NCBI GenBank assembly: GCA_028689615.1
Contig: JAQVCV010000038.1
Location: 1-43,505 of the forward strand
Length of the DNA stretch: 43,505 nt
Direction of reading: 5' to 3'
Source of the DNA: Bacteroidales bacterium
Lineage (GTDB): Bacteria > Bacteroidota > Bacteroidia > Bacteroidales > TTA-H9
The position numbers and the translations under genes are program-made. Positions 26,601 through 33,120 of the stretch are shown in pieces. Numbering within the stretch: position 1 is the first letter of the stretch; every line of letters begins with the position of its first letter. The notes under the pieces are model-generated. The model was not told the DNA's origin, made no database searches, and was given only the letters and a program-made list of their open reading frames with translations.

Positions 26601-29600
26601 ACCGTGGTGGGACAGGGGGGATGCCCGGGAACCACCTACTCGCAGGTGTTCACCGTTTTTGTACCTCCCACCGCCGACTTTACTACCATTCCCGCTGATA
26701 CGGTGTGCCAGTTTGAAGAGGTTACCTTTGTGAATACCTCAACCTATGGAACAGCCGGAGTTGCACAGGCTTATTGGTATTATGGCGACATACCCACGAT
26801 CCCATCTACCAATACTCAGCACGCCTATGCCAACCCGGGTGATTATTCGCCCACCCTCATCGTAGAAGACCTCAACGGTTGCAGCGATATGCTTACCAAA
26901 CCCGATTTCGTGACGGTGGAACCGCTGCCGGTGGTGAGTTTCCACCCTTCAAACCCCACAGCTTGCTCAGGGACTTCGGTTGAGTTTATCGACGACTCCT
27001 ACGTACCCTCGTCGGCCACCGTGGCTATCACCGCATGGTTCTGGGAGTTTATCAACCCTTCGGGCACAGTGGCAGGGACAAGCACCAGCCAAAACGCCAC
27101 TTTTACCTTCCCCACTACTGCTGCCAACCAAACCTGGACTATCCAACTCACGGCCACCAGCGAGCACGGTTGCGAGCAGACTACTTCGCAAACCTACACG
27201 GTGTATTCAACACCTTTGGCAGGGTTCAGTTACGCTGGCCAGTGCCTGGGAAACCTCACTCAGTTTACCAACCAGTCGAACCCCGCGGGAAACAGTTGGG
27301 TATGGAATTTTGGCGACGGATCGCCCCTGTCGAACTTCCCCAATCCACCCCACGTTTACGATACAGCCGGAACTTATCCTGTTAGTCTGGTAGTGACCGG
27401 CCTTAATGGTTGCGCTGATACCATTCAGCAGAATGTTACCATCCACCCGCTGCCAACCGCCCAATTTATTGCCGACAGCGTGTGTTTCGGCGACTCGACC
27501 CACTTCAACAACACTTCGTTAGTGACCAACGGGCTGGTTGCTTCTTCGTTGTGGCAGTTCAACGACCCATTCTCAGGGACCTCCGATACTTCTACTCTAA
27601 TGAACCCATCGCATCTCTATACCAATTATGGCAACTACAACGTGTTGCTTACTGTTACCGATACCAATGGATGTATGAACGATACCATCCTTCCGGTGTT
27701 GGTACACAGGCTTCCCCAATCGGTATTTAGTTTTGCATCGGCTACCTGTCTCGACACGCCAATAGAAATCAACGAGCAGAGTGTAGCCTACAACACCTCG
27801 GTAGCATCGTGGCATTATAATTTTGGCGATGGCAACACCGCCACCCTCACCCCGCCGCCTGCCTCAGGCGATACCACTTACACCTACACCACGGCTGGAA
27901 ACTTCGTGATGTCGCTGGTGGTAACCGACGGCCATGGCTGCTCCGATTCGGCTGCTCTTCCCGTGACGGTATGGGAACTCCCGCAGGCCGGATTCACCTT
28001 CTCAGATACTGCCTGTTACGCCCCGTTGGTTTACTTCAACGATACCACCCTCTACAACAACTACCAGGTGGCAGAGCGAAGATGGATATTCGACCTTGCT
28101 AATCCCAACCTGTCGCTGGTAGGCACTCCCGGTCCGGCAACAGTGAATTACGTTTATCCACAAACCGGGCAGGCTTATCAGGCTGTTTTGCTGGTTACCG
28201 ATCAGCACGGTTGCACCGATTCGAGTGCCGTTACCAATGTGATGGTGAACCCCGGGTTTGATTTTACCATAGAGGCTGCCAACGTCTGTTTGGGAAGCCC
28301 GGCACAGTTTAGCATTGACCAGGTGTTGCCGGCTGGAAATAAAATAGAATCGGTAACCTGGCTCTTCGACGAGTTTTATACATCCAACGATACAGCCCCT
28401 GAGTTCGTGTTTGAGTCAATTGGCTACCACCAGGTGGAAGCCACCGCTACCGATACTAACGGGTGCAGCGTTACCAAGTCGAGGCTCATCTTCGTGCAGG
28501 AACTCCCGTTGGCCATAGCTACCGCCTCCATGGCGGGTTGCACCGACTCCACCCTGTTCACCAGCCAGAGCGTGCCCAATGCCGATGCCATAGCGCAATG
28601 GCACTGGTTTTTTGGCGATGGAACCGATTCTGTTGTCGTGGCTCCACAAAACCCCGAGGTGATTCATGGCTATCCTGCCACCGACTCAACCTATACTGCC
28701 GCGCTGGTTGTTTTAAATACCAACGGGTGTTCCGATTCGGTGAGCTTCGAGGTGCACCGCTTCCCCTGTCTGATGGCTGAATTCGATACGTCACGTTTCT
28801 ATTGTCAAAAAGCCGGTGCCTGGTTTGCCGACCAGTCGGTGACCGGCTCAGAGAGCGTCGGTATTGTTAATTGGGATTGGGATTTTGGCGATGGCTCAAC
28901 CCTTTCCTACACCCAGCCCGACGATACGGTGTTTCATTCTTTTGTCCAACCTGGAGCCTATACGGTTCAGTTGGTGATTACGGCCCTGGTGGATGGCATT
29001 CCTGTTACCGATACCGCCCGTCATCAGGCTTTGGTTCTACCGGCTCCCCAGCCCGATTTCACCCTGAACTCGGTGTGTGAGCAAAGCCTCGTGCAGTTTG
29101 ATGCCATAGACACCGTGTCGGCTGCACAAACAATTGATTGGCAGTGGATCTTCGACGACGGCACCACCCAGTCGGGCCCGCAAGCCACCTATTTGTTTGC
29201 CGATAGCGGGTTCTATCAGGTATATCTGAAAGCAACAAGCGATTCAGGCTGCATAGGCGATACTTTACGCAACGTGCAGATATTCCCGCTACCCGAGCTG
29301 CACCTCACCCCATCGAGCCTGCTAGTGTGTGCCGATACAGCTACCATCCGCCTGGCCGATACCTCGGGACAGCTTTATACCAGTTATTGGTGGGATTTTG
29401 GTGACCAGACTGCTGCTGCTTCCCAAGTGGCCGATACTACCCATTTTTACGAATGGGGCAGCTACACCGCCACACTTACCGCCACCAGCCAGCAGAATTG
29501 CGTGAATAGCGATACAGCCCATCTTACCCTCAATCCTTTGCCTGTAGCCGTGATTGATCCTATCGTGGACAGCGTGGGGGTGCTCGACGGTGAAATCTAC

Positions 29601-30080
29601 TTCAGCGGCATCAATTCCTATACACAGAATGCCATCCTCATCGAAAACTATTACTGGTATTTCGACGACGGGCGCGACACCTCAAATGCTGTTGCCTTCC
29701 ATACCTTTAGCGATACCGGTTATTTCAATGTAAAACTGTATGTGACCGATCTGTTGGGTTGCACTGGTGTCGATTCCATAACAGCCAGGGTTTATCCCGA
29801 GAAGGTTTACTGGATGCCCACGGCGTTCTCGCCCAATGGCGACGGCCACAACGAAGTGTTAAAACTCAGAGGAAAGTATTTCCGCATTGATGAGTTTGTT
29901 TTTCAGGTGTTCAACCGTTTCGGTGCCATGGTGTTCGAGTCGTTGAACCCCGAAGTAGGCTGGGATGGAAACATTAACGGCGAGCCAGCGCCATCGGGCA
30001 TGTACGTGGTAAAATTCGAACTGCGCGGCATCAACGGCGAACGGGCCAGCGAATCGTTCTCGGTGATGCTGGTGCGATAA
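20673..30080 (+). CDS. Giant T9SS-exported cell-surface protein with SprB-like and PKD repeats
   Basis: A 3,135-residue surface protein. Residues 1-34 are a signal peptide ending near FAAQSQ. Residues about 35-490 start YYWVGGTGDWNQLAHWS, an N-terminal region often seen in large Bacteroidota adhesins, probably beta-helical. Residues about 495-1080 contain SprB-like repeats (CNGGSQGS near 682, CYGQSTGQ near 844, CYGGSDGS near 931). Residues about 1100-3040 hold roughly 20 PKD-type beta sandwiches, recognisable by WxFGDG-like cores (WNFGDGSPLS, WHWFFGDGTD, WDWDFGDGST, WWDFGDQTA). From 3046 the gliding motility C-terminal domain follows (FSPNGDGHNEVLKLRG, then VFNRFGAMVFES). Most PKD units carry one or two cysteines at fixed places. 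The likely role is adhesion or motility along surfaces, inferred from family. No frameshift is seen over 9.4 kb. A long hairpin follows at 30107-30146. Confidence 0.92.
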   Translation: MKRSTDYSKLPKSRFLLRLFAVVFSLLAVFAAQSQTYYWVGGTGDWNQLAHWSTTDPTTVTTPAPSLPDQNTDVVFVDASFTSSIPDTVKVIDGFGVCRSMTWNLGAGTATKKPWWNQQKPLSVYGHFILHDNLRIYDMADIYFKASSGVWNIDSRNNTLSKLFFEGTAGTGGEWKLLNNLVSSSTIYHNAGTLNFNGKSLTSGRYSSTQPYTRTLLIGNSTYTLTATSTSIPTFELSNCGGFTYSGTGTSLLYFSSFTTGNPPVYFGDCSVNYDRVRFRGNAEIHAQGCSFASIETAYSFRYETSIYNTVSYYGTYCQQTILGTSGEPFANNQVDLLITGTKNATLTGTGNNITEIQSFGNISFNSAVTIGHLKAQRYYYPAKLTPVQPNVITFANTSHNVGQLTFPTDIAIPSPAYPFPNAIGCDYTLIKSSVEGSVCTLNSAVPITIDKAEVHDVVHGPGTGITTLSKVTGLSANWDVGDLMVFDEAQIVTPTPCYNSTNGTMTVIISGIRDQAEYQLQKMPSGTPSTFQASYVFGSLGTGTYKVTYREKVNGVSCTAASLISPDIIMTGPDTLWVTASPASPLTNCPGSSDAVVTLTAQYGNFPPPHTTGLGQYQFSTDNGTNYTSLQNNPYDVTGLAAATYNMKAKDPSGCVSVNALPVTVTSPPAFASAPVVTQPYCNGGSQGSLIDANITGGTAPYVSYLWSDAGASTTENLADVPAGSYTCTVTDNNSCSWTTPAIVVGQPAVLNFDIDIDPSVTPGLYDASVINRTGGTGPFAYSWTLNGTPIGGNSPSVTDVAPGTLCCTVTDNHDPSGTCQLQKCVDVQVLDFQITGFDNIDCYGQSTGQISVEAAGGSSPYTYIIEKTSAPVFTQSYPNVFSQTFSFSNLPAGSYTVKVKDADNVELSLNQTLTQNAEIVLTPAVSNVLCYGGSDGSVDLTIAGGVPPFVTDSIRWFVSGSATPLATGQPLTGQPAGNYDLLVSDNLGCDASLSAIVISQPAAALSVAITSSSTNIMCPEKTNGTLVSAVTGGTLPYTYIWKKFNPAVPAWEVLTGTDPTLPGQSPGQFRLVVVDLNGCIDSASWTVAAYQPAEPSFFASQECHSQMPLKQTQFFNTTTLHDGYWQQLVWTFEDGVGNVTTVPYNRVNTYDPMPLNELFAYTNPAEATASLYVKDNYGCEATYGPEVIDFYDPPVVNYVFDTVCLGEPTSFTDLSTGGNGSAIITREFSINGGGYSQVGPVFSNYFPQGTTPVTLRVRDANSCLNSLGKTVAVASLPQGDFEFNIDQCTGEILEMVDISKTTYPTNYPSVAAEWRKKTPLPTSIWFPGDGNPLSAPWVASWNTPGMKNIEFRVYTETEYTNTYNNLLCASSIVAQDVEVVPVNEITALAGDTCLGDPSMFVVFLPSSISLGDVTEIEYNYGGGTPEIIPYPTSLTHYHTYAAAGLYNAVITVRTALCEFVDNLSVTVHAAPNPNFEFTGQCEGNTTTLIDNTVPLFGSIASRHWKITGPMGYLEEWDATGPVFVWPTVLPVGNYVVTLTVTDGSTCSAEKSLPMEISPAPVAGFTALANTCHNYALLGTPPVSGTIIEWAWTFDAGTPLTDFGQNISHTFPGTGSYNVSLTIKNSYGCYSSPVSQQIDIVKPVVTDIVAEELINCGPIRFTATSNVANPLTAWTVYDPNINPVQYGNSIVHSYPVSGTYPVEVTILNLDNQCESDPYTENITVHRIPDVVEFDIVNNNECMSTPITFANLTANTDPEVTFNWTFTNGTPATWLNSFDAPVGGVTFSTTGPNPVTLTVGNSANAICVREYTESVVLKPEPDNAQWHHVGVVCPNAPITLKSDATVAAPSTLLNYSWVCPQAPTLINYSGPNDEYTFNATAGVYTIIHEVTTSDGCVKSEASVLVVEPGPTAAFIAAPGHGNICPNDYMLFVNQSSPISGITCTWEITGDPLPFVYNGLTPPPYFPVNTGDKTVTLTVVGQGGCPGTTYSQVFTVFVPPTADFTTIPADTVCQFEEVTFVNTSTYGTAGVAQAYWYYGDIPTIPSTNTQHAYANPGDYSPTLIVEDLNGCSDMLTKPDFVTVEPLPVVSFHPSNPTACSGTSVEFIDDSYVPSSATVAITAWFWEFINPSGTVAGTSTSQNATFTFPTTAANQTWTIQLTATSEHGCEQTTSQTYTVYSTPLAGFSYAGQCLGNLTQFTNQSNPAGNSWVWNFGDGSPLSNFPNPPHVYDTAGTYPVSLVVTGLNGCADTIQQNVTIHPLPTAQFIADSVCFGDSTHFNNTSLVTNGLVASSLWQFNDPFSGTSDTSTLMNPSHLYTNYGNYNVLLTVTDTNGCMNDTILPVLVHRLPQSVFSFASATCLDTPIEINEQSVAYNTSVASWHYNFGDGNTATLTPPPASGDTTYTYTTAGNFVMSLVVTDGHGCSDSAALPVTVWELPQAGFTFSDTACYAPLVYFNDTTLYNNYQVAERRWIFDLANPNLSLVGTPGPATVNYVYPQTGQAYQAVLLVTDQHGCTDSSAVTNVMVNPGFDFTIEAANVCLGSPAQFSIDQVLPAGNKIESVTWLFDEFYTSNDTAPEFVFESIGYHQVEATATDTNGCSVTKSRLIFVQELPLAIATASMAGCTDSTLFTSQSVPNADAIAQWHWFFGDGTDSVVVAPQNPEVIHGYPATDSTYTAALVVLNTNGCSDSVSFEVHRFPCLMAEFDTSRFYCQKAGAWFADQSVTGSESVGIVNWDWDFGDGSTLSYTQPDDTVFHSFVQPGAYTVQLVITALVDGIPVTDTARHQALVLPAPQPDFTLNSVCEQSLVQFDAIDTVSAAQTIDWQWIFDDGTTQSGPQATYLFADSGFYQVYLKATSDSGCIGDTLRNVQIFPLPELHLTPSSLLVCADTATIRLADTSGQLYTSYWWDFGDQTAAASQVADTTHFYEWGSYTATLTATSQQNCVNSDTAHLTLNPLPVAVIDPIVDSVGVLDGEIYFSGINSYTQNAILIENYYWYFDDGRDTSNAVAFHTFSDTGYFNVKLYVTDLLGCTGVDSITARVYPEKVYWMPTAFSPNGDGHNEVLKLRGKYFRIDEFVFQVFNRFGAMVFESLNPEVGWDGNINGEPAPSGMYVVKFELRGINGERASESFSVMLVR

Positions 30081-30106
30081 CCCATATAGCATTAAACATC
30101 GAGCAA

Positions 30107-30146
30107 GGGGGTGTAACTTTGCGCAGTTGCGCGTCGTTACTCCCCC
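30107..30146 (+). terminator. Hairpin terminator after the giant gene
   Basis: An 11-bp arm (30107-30117, GGGGGTGTAAC) pairs with GTTACTCCCCC (30136-30146) with one mismatch; an inner GCGC/GCGC stem sits in the loop. It is 27 bp past the stop and followed by a pyrimidine-rich stretch rather than a pure T run. Confidence 0.65.
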
Positions 30147-30207
30147 TCTTCTGTTCACTCTAAGCCCCTTATCCCCCCCCCAAAAAAACATGATGCACTC
30201 CCTCGAA

Positions 30208-30787
30208 GGGTATGGCCATACCCCTCTGAGGGTATTGCGATGGGGGGCTGAGGGTATTTGCTATACCCCTGCAATGGGATGCGACTACTGCCGAAACTAC
30301 CTTTCAAATCTTTCCGAAGTTCGTTACAAACCATCGGCAGGGTATTTGGAATATTTCGGCTACGATTTAACAACACCTCCGCAGGTATGTTGAAATACCT
30401 TGCGCAGATTCCTGCGATACCCTCCGTGGCTAATGCATATCCCCCGGCAGGTATTTGCATAGAGGGTCAGGGGGTGATTCAAATACCTTTTATCCCTGAT
30501 TCAACTACCTTTTCAGGCTACTAACACCTACTCCGGAACGGGCAGTAACCTGCCTCTGAATATCCCTTTAGAAGCCTCCGAAGTGTTTCGATATACATCT
30601 GAAAGGTTCTGGCAATAGGGCGGCCATGGTGCCGCAAGGAATGGGCAAATATATCGTATGGTGTACCGGATGCATGTCCACACTGTGGGAGGTGTGTCAG
30701 CATTACCCTGTGAGCTAATAGCAACTAGATTGAAAGGGTATTGCTACATGGGTCGGAGTGGTATTGATATAGGGTTGAAGGGGTATT
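30208..30787. repeat. Non-coding field of GGTATT / AATACC boxes
   Basis: The 30081-30981 stretch has no convincing gene. Inside it GGTATT or its complement occurs exactly nine times (30231, 30253, 30341, 30394, 30450, 30482, 30737, 30760, 30782), mostly as GGGTATT(TG). Several are in facing pairs: a perfect 16-bp palindrome GGGTATGGCCATACCC at 30208-30223, GGGTAT/ATACCC around 30252-30268, and GGTAT/ATACC at 30384-30399. A longer unit, CGGCAGG(G)TATTTG, appears at 30335 and 30445. Two homopolymers (C9 and A7) stand just before at 30172-30187. Short open frames here keep repeating the same box in translation and have no family motif. Function unknown. Confidence 0.6.
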
Positions 30788-30989
30788 CAATGAAAACACT
30801 CCCCCAAGGGTCGTTCTCTCTGCACCATCTAATCCCCCGGATACTGCCTTCGGAAATAAGTTACCCCAATTAGCATAGATTCAGTATTATGAAAGCGGTG
30901 TGTTAATAAAAAATTTAGATGTATTTCTGTTCAATACATTCTTATTGAGCATGAAAGAGTGCCGTTAAACTTGAAAATTTAAAAATTTG

Positions 30990-30997
30990 TATCTTTG
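30990..30997 (+). promoter_or_regulatory. Promoter -7 box of Rpn copy 1
   Basis: TATCTTTG, exact TAnnTTTG, 18 nt before the ATG. A TTG at 30971-30973 could be -33 for this copy only. Confidence 0.6.
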
Positions 30998-31014
30998 TTG
31001 AAAATTAGAAAGAT

Positions 31015-31887
31015 ATGTCAGGCTTTGAGGAAAAATACATCAACCCATTCACCGACTATGGTTTTAAGAAGCTCTTTGGCGAAGAGTTGAACAAAGATTT
31101 GTTGCTCGATTTTTTGAACGAACTGTTAAAAGAGGAGCAGGGGCAACTGAAAGATCTGACCTACTTGAAATCAGAGCATCTTGGTGTTACCGATCTTGAC
31201 CGGAAAGCCATTTTTGATCTGTATTGCGAGAATGAACGGGGTGAAAAGTTCATCGTGGAACTTCAAAAGACCAAACAAAACTTCTTCAAAGACCGGACTG
31301 TTTATTATTCCACCTTTCCGATACGGGAGCAAGCCAAGCGGGCAGATTGGGACTATGAGCTAAAAGCGGTGTACACCATAGCCATCCTCGACTTCGTGTT
31401 CGAGTCTGACAAGGCCGAACCCGAAAAATACAGGTACGATGTTAAGCTTAAGGACATAGAGACCAACAAGGTGTTTTACGATAAACTCACCTTCATTTAC
31501 CTCGAGATGCCCAAGTTCAACAAGACGGTGGACGAGCTTGAAACGCGATTCGACAAATGGCTCTACGTGTTGCGGAACTTAAACAAGTTGGACAGGGTAC
31601 CCGACAAGCTTCGAGAGCAGATTTTCGACAAGTTGTTTGAAACAGCCGAGATAGCCAGGTTCACGCAAGACCAGGCTCGATCGTATGAAGATAGCCTAAA
31701 ATACTACCGTGATTTGAAAAACTCGTTGGATACAGCCAGAGAAGAAGGGAAGATAGAAGGGAAGATAGAAGGGAAGATAGAAGGGAAGATAGAAATAGCA
31801 TCCAAAGCCTTGAAAAGGGGGCTGTCAATCGCCGATATTGTTGATCTGACCGGATTAACAGAAGAGGAGATAAAAAGACTGAAATGA
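31015..31887 (+). CDS. Rpn-family PD-(D/E)xK nuclease (recombination-promoting), copy 1
   Basis: A 290-residue protein of the Rpn/transposase_31/PDDEXK_2 group. E. coli Rpn proteins are DNA endonucleases that raise RecA-independent recombination; some members have since been linked to phage defence. The start (YINPFTDYGFKKLFG) is the family hallmark. Asp68 in AIFDLYC and Glu82/Gln84 in VELQ fit the nuclease core, and YYSTFPIREQ follows. Residues about 243-260 are four EGKI repeats encoded by four perfect 12-bp units (31744-31791), a feature common in this family. A helical tail (SIADIVDLTGLTEEEIK) closes it. A second copy lies at 32021, differing only by Arg288 to Lys. Confidence 0.88.
   Translation: MSGFEEKYINPFTDYGFKKLFGEELNKDLLLDFLNELLKEEQGQLKDLTYLKSEHLGVTDLDRKAIFDLYCENERGEKFIVELQKTKQNFFKDRTVYYSTFPIREQAKRADWDYELKAVYTIAILDFVFESDKAEPEKYRYDVKLKDIETNKVFYDKLTFIYLEMPKFNKTVDELETRFDKWLYVLRNLNKLDRVPDKLREQIFDKLFETAEIARFTQDQARSYEDSLKYYRDLKNSLDTAREEGKIEGKIEGKIEGKIEIASKALKRGLSIADIVDLTGLTEEEIKRLK
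31744..31791 (+). repeat. 12-bp tandem repeat x4 in Rpn copy 1
   Basis: Four perfect units of GAAGGGAAGATA coding EGKI each. Copy 2 has the same four at 32750-32797. Such in-frame units can gain or lose copies by slippage. Confidence 0.9.
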
Positions 31888-31987
31888 TGTTGAGCCAACA
31901 GGGTTGAGAGCAAACTCAAAAAACCAATCAAACTTAACATACCGAACTTATTGCTTCAGGCCAAGCTTACGCGCAGCCATGCTTCCG

Positions 31988-32891
31988 AAAATTTGTATCT
32001 TTGTTGAAAATTAGAAAGATATGTCAGGCTTTGAGGAAAAATACATCAACCCATTCACCGACTATGGTTTTAAGAAGCTCTTTGGCGAAGAGTTGAACAA
32101 AGATTTGTTACTCGATTTTTTGAACGAACTGTTAAAAGAGGAGCAGGGGCAACTGAAAGATCTGACCTACTTGAAATCAGAGCATCTTGGTGTTACCGAT
32201 CTTGACCGGAAAGCCATTTTTGATCTGTATTGCGAGAATGAACGGGGTGAAAAGTTCATCGTGGAACTTCAAAAGACCAAACAAAACTTCTTCAAAGACC
32301 GGACTGTTTATTATTCCACCTTTCCGATACGGGAGCAAGCCAAGCGGGCAGATTGGGACTATGAGCTAAAAGCGGTGTACACCATAGCCATCCTCGACTT
32401 CGTGTTCGAGTCTGACAAGGCCGAACCCGAAAAATACAGGTACGATGTTAAGCTTAAGGACATAGAGACCAACAAGGTGTTTTACGATAAACTCACCTTC
32501 ATTTACCTCGAGATGCCCAAGTTCAACAAGACGGTGGACGAGCTTGAAACGCGATTCGACAAATGGCTCTACGTGTTGCGGAACTTAAACAAGTTGGACA
32601 GGGTACCCGACAAGCTTCGAGAGCAGATTTTCGACAAGTTGTTTGAAACAGCCGAGATAGCCAGGTTCACGCAAGACCAGGCTCGATCGTATGAAGATAG
32701 CCTAAAATACTACCGTGATTTGAAAAACTCGTTGGATACAGCCAGAGAAGAAGGGAAGATAGAAGGGAAGATAGAAGGGAAGATAGAAGGGAAGATAGAA
32801 ATAGCATCCAAAGCCTTGAAAAGGGGGCTGTCAATCGCCGATATTGTTGATCTGACCGGATTAACAGAAGAGGAGATAAAAAAACTGAAAT
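31988..32891 (+). repeat. Duplicated Rpn cassette, copy 2
   Basis: Second copy of the 904-bp unit at 30982-31885. The 102 bp between the copies (31886-31987) occur neither before copy 1 nor after copy 2, so this is not a simple tandem duplication of a longer block. Confidence 0.95.
31996..32003 (+). promoter_or_regulatory. Promoter -7 box of Rpn copy 2
   Basis: TATCTTTG carried within the duplicated unit. The upstream context differs from copy 1 and lacks the TTG seen there, so strength may differ. Confidence 0.5.
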
Positions 32892-32893
32892 AA
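32021..32893 (+). CDS. Rpn-family PD-(D/E)xK nuclease (recombination-promoting), copy 2
   Basis: A 290-residue protein identical to the copy at 31015-31887 except for Lys instead of Arg at position 288. All nuclease residues (Asp68, Glu82, Gln84) and the four EGKI repeats are kept, so both copies should be active proteins. The near identity points to a very recent copy event or ongoing gene conversion. Downstream (32894-33120) is non-coding, with two palindromic CGATA-nnn-TATCG type motifs before the end of convergent mltG. Confidence 0.88.
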   Translation: MSGFEEKYINPFTDYGFKKLFGEELNKDLLLDFLNELLKEEQGQLKDLTYLKSEHLGVTDLDRKAIFDLYCENERGEKFIVELQKTKQNFFKDRTVYYSTFPIREQAKRADWDYELKAVYTIAILDFVFESDKAEPEKYRYDVKLKDIETNKVFYDKLTFIYLEMPKFNKTVDELETRFDKWLYVLRNLNKLDRVPDKLREQIFDKLFETAEIARFTQDQARSYEDSLKYYRDLKNSLDTAREEGKIEGKIEGKIEGKIEIASKALKRGLSIADIVDLTGLTEEEIKKLK

Positions 32894-33009
32894 GGCCACA
32901 GCCCATCTTGCCTGATTGAACGATATTCATGCTGAAGGGCGAAGCTTGTAGTAATCTCTTCATCCACCTGACCCCCTTTCAACTTCCTTAATATCAATTC
33001 CCACTCCCT

Positions 33010-33076
33010 CGATAGCTATCGGGGCTATCGGGACTCAGTCTCTAAACACCTCAACCTCTTCTTTCGATAACTATCG
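33010..33076. repeat. CGATAGCTATCG palindromes
   Basis: CGATAGCTATCG is a perfect 12-bp palindrome at 33010-33021, followed by GGGCTATCGGGA; a relative, CGATAACTATCGG, is at 33065-33076. They lie between Rpn copy 2 and the 3' end of mltG, and may be members of a dispersed intergenic palindrome family. Confidence 0.5.
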
Positions 33077-33120
33077 GAACCTCAGTCTTTTTTTCTGTGG
33101 CTACAGGCTTCTTAGGCTTC

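Larger units (their letters stand above)
30982..31885 (+). repeat. Duplicated Rpn cassette, copy 1
   Basis: A 904-bp unit repeated at 31988-32891 (offset 1,006 bp) with two base differences (31104 G/A, silent; one near 31877 that changes Arg to Lys). The unit begins just before the -7 box and ends inside the stop codon. Sequence outside it is unrelated between copies. Confidence 0.95.

Noticed and set aside
30114-30121. TAACTTTG as a promoter for a non-coding RNA
   Set aside because: It lies inside the hairpin that follows the giant gene and has no -33; likely chance.
30208-30460. CRISPR-like array in the GGTATT field
   Set aside because: Repeats are 6-9 bp, in both orientations and irregularly spaced; no cas genes nearby.
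30127-30873. Several short open frames (60-101 codons) on both strands in the GGTATT field
   Set aside because: Overlapping frames on both strands, translations dominated by the repeated box, no family motif and no convincing promoter.
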